DNA from: Vibrio methylphosphonaticus
GTDB taxonomy: Bacteria > Pseudomonadota > Gammaproteobacteria > Enterobacterales > Vibrionaceae
Assembly: GCF_023634655.1 (NCBI RefSeq)
Contig: NZ_JAMKMS010000026.1
Location: 1-47,293, forward strand
Reading direction: 5' to 3'
DNA length: 47,293 nucleotides
Shown here: positions 43,801 through 47,293 of the stretch, one piece after another
Numbering within the stretch: the stretch's first letter is position 1
Layout: every line of letters begins with the position of its first letter
Notes under the pieces: model-generated
Told to the model about the DNA's origin: nothing
The model's database searches: none
What the model saw: only the letters and a program-made list of their open reading frames with translations
Made by a program: the position numbers and the translations under genes

Positions 43801-46800
43801 ATCGTGGGCAGTGTAGTCTGCAGAATAAACACGATATACAACCTTTTCTACTTCACCTTCAGCTAATGATTGCAAGCGATTGTTTGAAACCTCATACCCC
43901 CAACTTCCAGCTGGAGTTATTCTTAGATCTCCACCAAAGGGGTCATGTATCGCTTTCTCACCAAATTGGTTAAACCGGAAATGATCTTCGCCTGTGTCAG
44001 GATCAGTTACAGACAAAGAACCTGATATTGCAATCTTTTGAGCTGAGCTGTGCCCGACATTATGATCTTCAATAATCGTTCCGGTATCATTGCCCGAAAT
44101 CACAGCAGAATCACGGGTGGGAGCCAGAGTGATTGAGGCTGTTGTGACGACACTTCCACCATGTTTATCCAGCACATCATAGGTAAAGGAGACTTTGCCG
44201 TTGTAATCTTGGTTAGGGTGAAAGGTGAAGGTTCCGTCATGATTATCGGTGATTTTGCCATGGTCGGCGGTGAGATTGGCCACCGAGAGTTGCCCTGCAT
44301 CATTGTGGTCGATGTCCGTAGCGTTGGCGAGTAAATCAGAAACGTGTAGAACGACATCTGTATCTTCAGTACCAGCCGCAAGTGTCACTGCGGAGCTAAC
44401 AACGGGAGCATCATTGTCACCTTGGATAGTGACTTGAATTTGATGAGGCGTACCATCAGCAGAACGTACAGTAACAGTATCAATTAACGTTTCACTACTA
44501 CCGAGAGATTGAATCTTTGCGAGGCTATTATCAATTTCATAGCGATATGAACCATTGGATTGAAGAATGAGTTTTCCACCTTCCTGTGTTGTATATCCGG
44601 TATCCCATGTGCCTGTTTGTTGGTTTTGATGAAGATTTCCATCAAAATGGTCTTCTCCAGCATCGGCGTCAGTAATGGTTAATTGGCCGTTGTATATGAT
44701 CGTATTACCCGAGTTTAGGGTAAGGTTATGATCCTCTTGAATAGTAAAGGTGTCTTGTCCGCCAATTGTTGCACCGTCATTCGTTCCGTGTACAACTAAC
44801 GTTAGAGTCTTCGTATCCGTACCACCATTATGGTCATCCACTTTTACCTGAACATGTATAACTTGGTCATTGTTTGCTCGCAAGTTTTGATAACTTGCAT
44901 GGGAGGGGTCAAAAGTGTAACTACCATCATTGTTAAAGGTTAAGCCATCTACAGGTTTGTCAATAGTGAAGGTATGCGTGTCTTTTGTATCCACATCCGT
45001 GGCATGCATCTGACCAGATAAAAGGGTTCCACCTTCAGTTACCGATTGTGATTGGGCAGAGAGGACTGGTTTATCATTGGTCCCCTCAACGGTAAACTCC
45101 ACTTTGTGTTGAGTTCCATCAACGCTGTGAATGGTATACTCCTCTTTGAGTATTTCACCCTCTGAGAGATGTTGTACTAAATAATTACTTATATGGTAGT
45201 AATAGTTACCATTACTATTAACCTGAAGATCTCCCCCATGAGACCCTTGATAAATACCACCATAGAGCACATCTGGAAATTGTGACTGTGCAGGACCATC
45301 AGGGTCAACCACATGAAACTGACCAGAAGCTCCAAGGAGATGCCCACTGGAGATATCCACATTGATATCTTCTTTAACCCCAGAACCGGAGCCTGTAATA
45401 ACCGCCGCATCACTGGTTGGTGCTAACGTCATACTCGCTGAAGTCGCAGTGCTGCCAGCATGTGCATCTTTTACATCATAGCTAAAAGAGACTTTTCCAT
45501 TGTAATTTTGGGTAGGATGAAAGGTGAAGGTTCCGTCATGGTTATCGGTGATATTGCCATGGTCGGCGGTGAGGTTGGCCACTGAGAGTTGCCCTGCATC
45601 ATTGTGATCGATGTCTGTAGCGTTGGCGAGTAAATCAGAAGCGTGTAGAACGACATCTGTATCTTCAGTTCCTGCAGGAAGAGTTGTTACCGAAGAAATC
45701 TTAGGGTCATCATTTGTACCGTGGATTGTGATCTGAATTTCATGACTTGTTCCATCGGCACTGTAGATTGTCACCTTATCGACAAGAGTCTCTGTTGACC
45801 CTAGATTTTGAATTTCTGGTTTACGATTATCAATTGTATAAGTATAAGTGCCATCTTGTTGTAAAAGTACCCAGCCACCCATTTTTGTATCATAGCCAAT
45901 TCCGTGATAGGTGTGGCCTCTTTGAATATCAAACTGAGCTTCACCTTGGTCGGGGTCAACAATATCTAATTTGCCATCAAAATGAAGATTATAATGTGTA
46001 TCGATATAACCACGATCTTCTGTCACATTTCCGCGATCAACTCCAGTAATAGTCGCGGCATCGCCAGTTGCTTGTAAATGTAAATTCGCGCCTGTTGCAG
46101 TGACACCTCCATGCGCATCTGTTACGTCATAAGTTAAGTGCACTTGGCCGTTGTAGTCTTTGGTTGGCGTGAAAGTGAAGGTACCGTCTTGATTATCTTG
46201 AATAGAACCATGATCGGCATGAAGGTTCGCAATCGTCAGTTTGCCTAGGTCATTGGTATCCACGTCTATAGTGTTTGCTAAGAGTTCGGCGGACGTGATG
46301 GTTTGCGCTAGGTCTTCTTTGCCGCTGTTGAGCTGCACTTCTGAAGAACAGTATGGGCGGTCGTTATCGCCATGAATGGTGACAACGATATCGTGTGTGG
46401 TGCCATCTGCAGATTTAACGGTGACAGTATCGGTTAGTGATTCCCCTTTACCCAGATGATCAATAGCTCTGCCGGTTGCATCTTGGCCGATGGAAGCATA
46501 GTAGGTCCAGTCCCCGTTAGTTTGAAGTATGACACGACCATGAGTACCGTAATAAGTGCCTGTTTGGGCATAGCTTTCACCAGCATCAGCATCCATTATC
46601 GATAGGTGGCCATCGGTATGGATTTCATCGTTCCACAATTTCCCTATGTTTCCGTGCTGATGATCAGGTGAACGGTCATCAACATAACCGCCAGTCATAC
46701 TGCCGTCTCGTGCGGTAAAAGTGTGTCCTTCATGCACATCGCCTGTCGATGTCCCCATTATCACCGCAGCATCATTGGTGCCATTCACCGTGATAGTCAC

Positions 46801-47293
46801 TTGATGCGGCGTGCCGTCAGCAGAATGGACAGTAATAGTATCAGTGGCTGTTTTATTCGCGCCTAACGCTTGAACTGTAGGGTTAGTGTTATCTAAGTCG
46901 TACGTCCAAGCACCTGAATCGGTCAGATGTAGAGTACCTAAGTTGCCTACGATATCGGTATTGGAGAAGTGCGCTTCGCCAGTATCTACATCAGTGACAG
47001 TCAGTGTGCCTGAAGTCTGAAGTTTAGATTCTTCGGCTACCGAACCTGAGCTGGAGCCACTAATAAGAGCCGAATCATTAGTACCATTTATCGTGACTTT
47101 AATGGTAGACGGTGTGCCATCAACAGACGACACCGTAAAGGATTCTTCTAATTTATCGCCGACATTCAATTGGTTAAACGCGCTGTTAGCGGTGAAGATC
47201 CAGTGACCATTGGCATCAATAGTTAGGTCACCGTTGGTGCCTGAAATAGAATCCGGCGTAAACGTGTTGTCTGGGTTGTCTACATCGGTACTG
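37828..47293 (-). CDS. Giant VCBS/cadherin-like repeat adhesin, 5' end outside the window
   Basis: The reading frame stays open to the right edge, so about 3154 C-terminal residues are seen; the TTG at 47169 is not a start. It holds at least twelve VCBS-type units (typical end SADGTPHQVTITVNGTNDA) alternating with cadherin-like modules (ELLANATDVDTNDxGxLxVxNL type). Then come bacterial Ig-like domains (about 39000-39560) and a Pro/His-rich end. I find no RTX nonapeptides. The last 45 residues are His/Asp-rich (DINHDDEHHHHNDID). Such proteins are exported by type I secretion and act in adhesion or biofilm. The convergent ABC-ABC-HlyD operon is the likely exporter. The signal and any retention module lie outside the window. 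Confidence 0.92.
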   Translation of the reverse strand, partial: STDVDNPDNTFTPDSISGTNGDLTIDANGHWIFTANSAFNQLNVGDKLEESFTVSSVDGTPSTIKVTINGTNDSALISGSSSGSVAEESKLQTSGTLTVTDVDTGEAHFSNTDIVGNLGTLHLTDSGAWTYDLDNTNPTVQALGANKTATDTITVHSADGTPHQVTITVNGTNDAAVIMGTSTGDVHEGHTFTARDGSMTGGYVDDRSPDHQHGNIGKLWNDEIHTDGHLSIMDADAGESYAQTGTYYGTHGRVILQTNGDWTYYASIGQDATGRAIDHLGKGESLTDTVTVKSADGTTHDIVVTIHGDNDRPYCSSEVQLNSGKEDLAQTITSAELLANTIDVDTNDLGKLTIANLHADHGSIQDNQDGTFTFTPTKDYNGQVHLTYDVTDAHGGVTATGANLHLQATGDAATITGVDRGNVTEDRGYIDTHYNLHFDGKLDIVDPDQGEAQFDIQRGHTYHGIGYDTKMGGWVLLQQDGTYTYTIDNRKPEIQNLGSTETLVDKVTIYSADGTSHEIQITIHGTNDDPKISSVTTLPAGTEDTDVVLHASDLLANATDIDHNDAGQLSVANLTADHGNITDNHDGTFTFHPTQNYNGKVSFSYDVKDAHAGSTATSASMTLAPTSDAAVITGSGSGVKEDINVDISSGHLLGASGQFHVVDPDGPAQSQFPDVLYGGIYQGSHGGDLQVNSNGNYYYHISNYLVQHLSEGEILKEEYTIHSVDGTQHKVEFTVEGTNDKPVLSAQSQSVTEGGTLLSGQMHATDVDTKDTHTFTIDKPVDGLTFNNDGSYTFDPSHASYQNLRANNDQVIHVQVKVDDHNGGTDTKTLTLVVHGTNDGATIGGQDTFTIQEDHNLTLNSGNTIIYNGQLTITDADAGEDHFDGNLHQNQQTGTWDTGYTTQEGGKLILQSNGSYRYEIDNSLAKIQSLGSSETLIDTVTVRSADGTPHQIQVTIQGDNDAPVVSSAVTLAAGTEDTDVVLHVSDLLANATDIDHNDAGQLSVANLTADHGKITDNHDGTFTFHPNQDYNGKVSFTYDVLDKHGGSVVTTASITLAPTRDSAVISGNDTGTIIEDHNVGHSSAQKIAISGSLSVTDPDTGEDHFRFNQFGEKAIHDPFGGDLRITPAGSWGYEVSNNRLQSLAEGEVEKVVYRVYSADYTAHDITITVTGTNDQPTITATTLAHGTEDTHYQMQASQFGFSDIDTGDTLHSIAITDLPPSTQGKFLLNGHDVTTGQHIPTADISKLQFVPAQDFNGDVQFKYTVNDGRVDSQEATNTLHIDAVGDKAVITGVDTGDIHEGHTFTAPDGSMTGGYVDDRSPDHMHGNIGKLWNDEIHTDGHLSIVDADAGESYAQTGVYYGTLGRVILQTNGDWGYFASIGQDATGRAIDHLGRGESLTDTVTVKSADGTTHDIVITIHGDNDRPYCSGEVQLNSGKEDLAQTITASELLANTVDVDTNDIGKLTITNLHADHGSIQDNKDGTYTFTPTKDYNGQVHFSYDVKDAHSGVTHTGASTTLAAVDDKTIISGIDHGVATEDIATHMSTNANIMDAVDWQALQVTDIDSPNTQVTVEFAGKQYTWNIGSDLDVTTPYGKFQFHTIASGSHKGEHSWSYIGDNNNVHVQELKHGESLTESIKLIATDGTEFPITVKVNGTEDGIIIESKSELGHVVENAQTGASVSGSVIAHDVDLHDTVSWTQTPTAGISGQYGTFHLSADGQWHYDVDQSKATKLGDGDEYWEHFTVEAVSTDGSHVSKSVSVVVHGNNDDPAVSGEVTLPSGKEDTSIHITHAELIANATNVDTNDRGWLHVQNLTADHGSLVSNSDGSFTFNPDPNYNGTVHFTYDVADRHGGIAHTGANTSLVAVNDAATFTGDSGSISEDTNIHHNLHTTGLATIPDALFCHGHLIVSDADGHGEAALDLKGQQKISLDGTYGHFDITSSGRWVYKADNNSTPIQDLDNGQTLTDSIEVTSKDGTKHSITVTINGTTDDPVLHSLSDSGVQHSGPVEGNLLTGSGTDQGLSGAATDTDSNAHLVLQDIQINDPVSGYVAVRPGQPHTMTGIGTLAIEANGHYTFTPEAGFTGKVPSMVYRVGDDGGNPIGDSSQNSLSIEVTPPLQHTPTVTGQTVSTNEDITRTVTTSDFGYSDQDGDALQFVTISSIPSHGLLLLNGKAVTTNQQISKADLDAGHLTFTPISNENGANYAQFTFTANDGHKNSASATMVVDVNAVNDAPIVGSSFINSLEDKPHAFTTADFKYSDIDGDALNHLTITNVAHGVLTLNGVTVNVGDDVSASDVSSLIFTPTHNYFSSGVNGLGAVQFTANDGQTDSKEGSILINIASVADPATFSGDSTGVAKEDITLQASGTLTASDPDGTAGFTAVQGGAGIAGSKGYGHAHIDVNGHWTYDLDNNHPIVQELGEGQTDTETITVQSADGTHHDIVVTITGTNDAPILGVNQTSSTAGTLTETDVDVNDTHTFSIVSSTGQFGSLSVDPNTGDYIYTPNTSITGMSYNSATNSYHGVDVFEVKVSDGHTEDSKFITFDASGHVTMSPTGSLITSTTVPHQPVVTATQPTLPSGTNVAPTNTVTLDLASTSDSGSSQTDNLTNDTTPTITGHTDIPFSKVTIYDGSTPVGHSVSDASGQYSVAVSSLSEGDHNLSAKALAPSSVLPATSSLLSVHIDTQVHVGIQTDPITADNVINAQESNSSIDITGSVSGDYNAGDIVTLDVNGTQHTGVVDAKGHYSIAVPGSELIADADQKIEASVAVTDTAGNSAHATADVTYQVDTQVSVPTITFENAGADNLYSKAEIARGQANTITATVTPPGDAKIGEHLIVNGQDHVLDAHTLQHGIQIEVHPGSNVQATMTDEHGNTAGSQGFAASAIPEPIIVRPPSGSHQVSGTLGVPPLLPSLTPVPTAQSGWRIHLPNGQYVTSHHGQYGTLTIDPQTGHLHYQEQAQVHTGPHGSASGIGQHEDKFEVALQGANQDEVVAHVNVQILSHGPGHSGKLTIGTEVVDMTITPVVHASHPAPPPPVLHDEPDVASQADFTVVQNDDSYLDLTQHTHQEPEHKTSHHGAAAYLDALGIKPDATSTTDHEQPADMDIVLANVDQQDINTHEHADVDMSDALEHHNADINHDDEHHHHNDIDGLPDVDPNS
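42780..43410 (-). repeat. Adhesin module repeat A, copy 2
   Basis: About 630 nt nearly identical to 46116-46746, offset by 3336 nt. It encodes a VCBS unit plus a cadherin-like unit (GGYVDDRSPDH, NIGKLWNDEIHTDGHLSI, QDATGRAIDHLG). Long exact stretches suggest a recent duplication or gene conversion inside the gene. Confidence 0.85.
44110..44395 (-). repeat. Adhesin module repeat B, copy 2
   Basis: About 285 nt closely similar to 45409-45694, offset 1299 nt, coding for the cadherin-like module AGTEDTDVVLHVSDLLANAT and following residues. Confidence 0.8.
45409..45694 (-). repeat. Adhesin module repeat B, copy 1
   Basis: Partner of 44110-44395. It codes for AGTEDTDVVLHASDLLANAT and the shared stretch DIDHNDAGQLSVANLTADHG. 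Confidence 0.8.
46116..46746 (-). repeat. Adhesin module repeat A, copy 1
   Basis: Partner of 42780-43410. The exact core around 46380-46440 includes the code for TVKSADGTTHDIV. Confidence 0.85.

Noticed and set aside
38227..46049. Many antisense ORFs of 60-160 codons inside the adhesin gene
   Set aside because: They are mirror frames of a low-complexity coding sequence, with no ribosome sites or family features.
47167..47169. TTG at 47169 as the adhesin start
   Set aside because: The frame stays open to the window edge with clear module sequence (GDLTIDANGHWIF), so it is internal.
37828..47293. CRISPR-like array because of periodic repeats
   Set aside because: Repeats are long, in frame and code for VCBS/cadherin modules; there are no short identical repeats with unique spacers.

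Overview
The window looks like chromosomal DNA from a marine gammaproteobacterium, most likely Vibrionaceae. This is inferred from moderately AT-rich DNA, Escherichia-like xyl and uxu proteins, CRP-type sites, a TRAP importer and a type I secretion locus with a giant VCBS-type adhesin. I could run no database search, so the genus is not proven. I see no rRNA, tRNA, insertion sequence, CRISPR array or replication origin.

Layout. (1) 292-2619: large lipoprotein of unknown function. (2) 3041-12154: complete D-xylose module. xylF-xylG-xylH (importer) runs leftward, xylA rightward, xylR leftward and xylB rightward. (3) 12762-15161: secreted GH43 glycosidase and an unknown membrane-anchored helical protein. 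(4) 15414-30866: D-glucuronide module. Leftward genes are dctP (TRAP binding protein), uidA (GH2 beta-glucuronidase), uxuR, uxuA, dhaK (ATP-type dihydroxyacetone kinase) and gldA (glycerol dehydrogenase). Rightward genes are dctQ, dctM, a GH31 alpha-glycosidase, uxuB and uxaC. (5) 31113-32272: Asp/Glu racemase-like protein and a YgjV-type membrane protein. (6) 32547-37715: type I secretion operon of two ABC subunits and an HlyD-type adaptor. (7) 37828 to the window end: 3' part of a giant VCBS/cadherin-like adhesin gene, convergent with the secretion operon and cut by the window edge.

How the genes work together. Xylose enters through XylFGH and becomes xylulose 5-phosphate through XylA and XylB under XylR; the GH43 enzyme could release pentoses outside the cytoplasm. 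In the glucuronide module the TRAP importer brings in an acidic sugar or glycoside. Two glycosidases without signal peptides (GH2 beta, GH31 alpha) can cleave it inside the cell. UxaC, UxuB and UxuA convert glucuronate to 2-keto-3-deoxygluconate. The KDG kinase, KDPG aldolase and galacturonate-branch genes are absent here. gldA and dhaK in the same leftward gene set suggest that glycerol or dihydroxyacetone is released too. My main hypothesis is therefore that the cluster degrades glucuronosyl-glycerol, analogous to sulfoquinovosyl-glycerol use.

Regulation visible in the sequence. UxuR-type operators (core TTGGTTGACCAA) lie in the dctP/dctQ gap beside a strong CRP site. Before uxuR there is a perfect 30-bp palindrome made of two overlapping operators, with a promoter -35 inside it. 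Several leftward genes are separated by hairpins. Both ABC subunits of the secretion operon have lost key ATPase residues.
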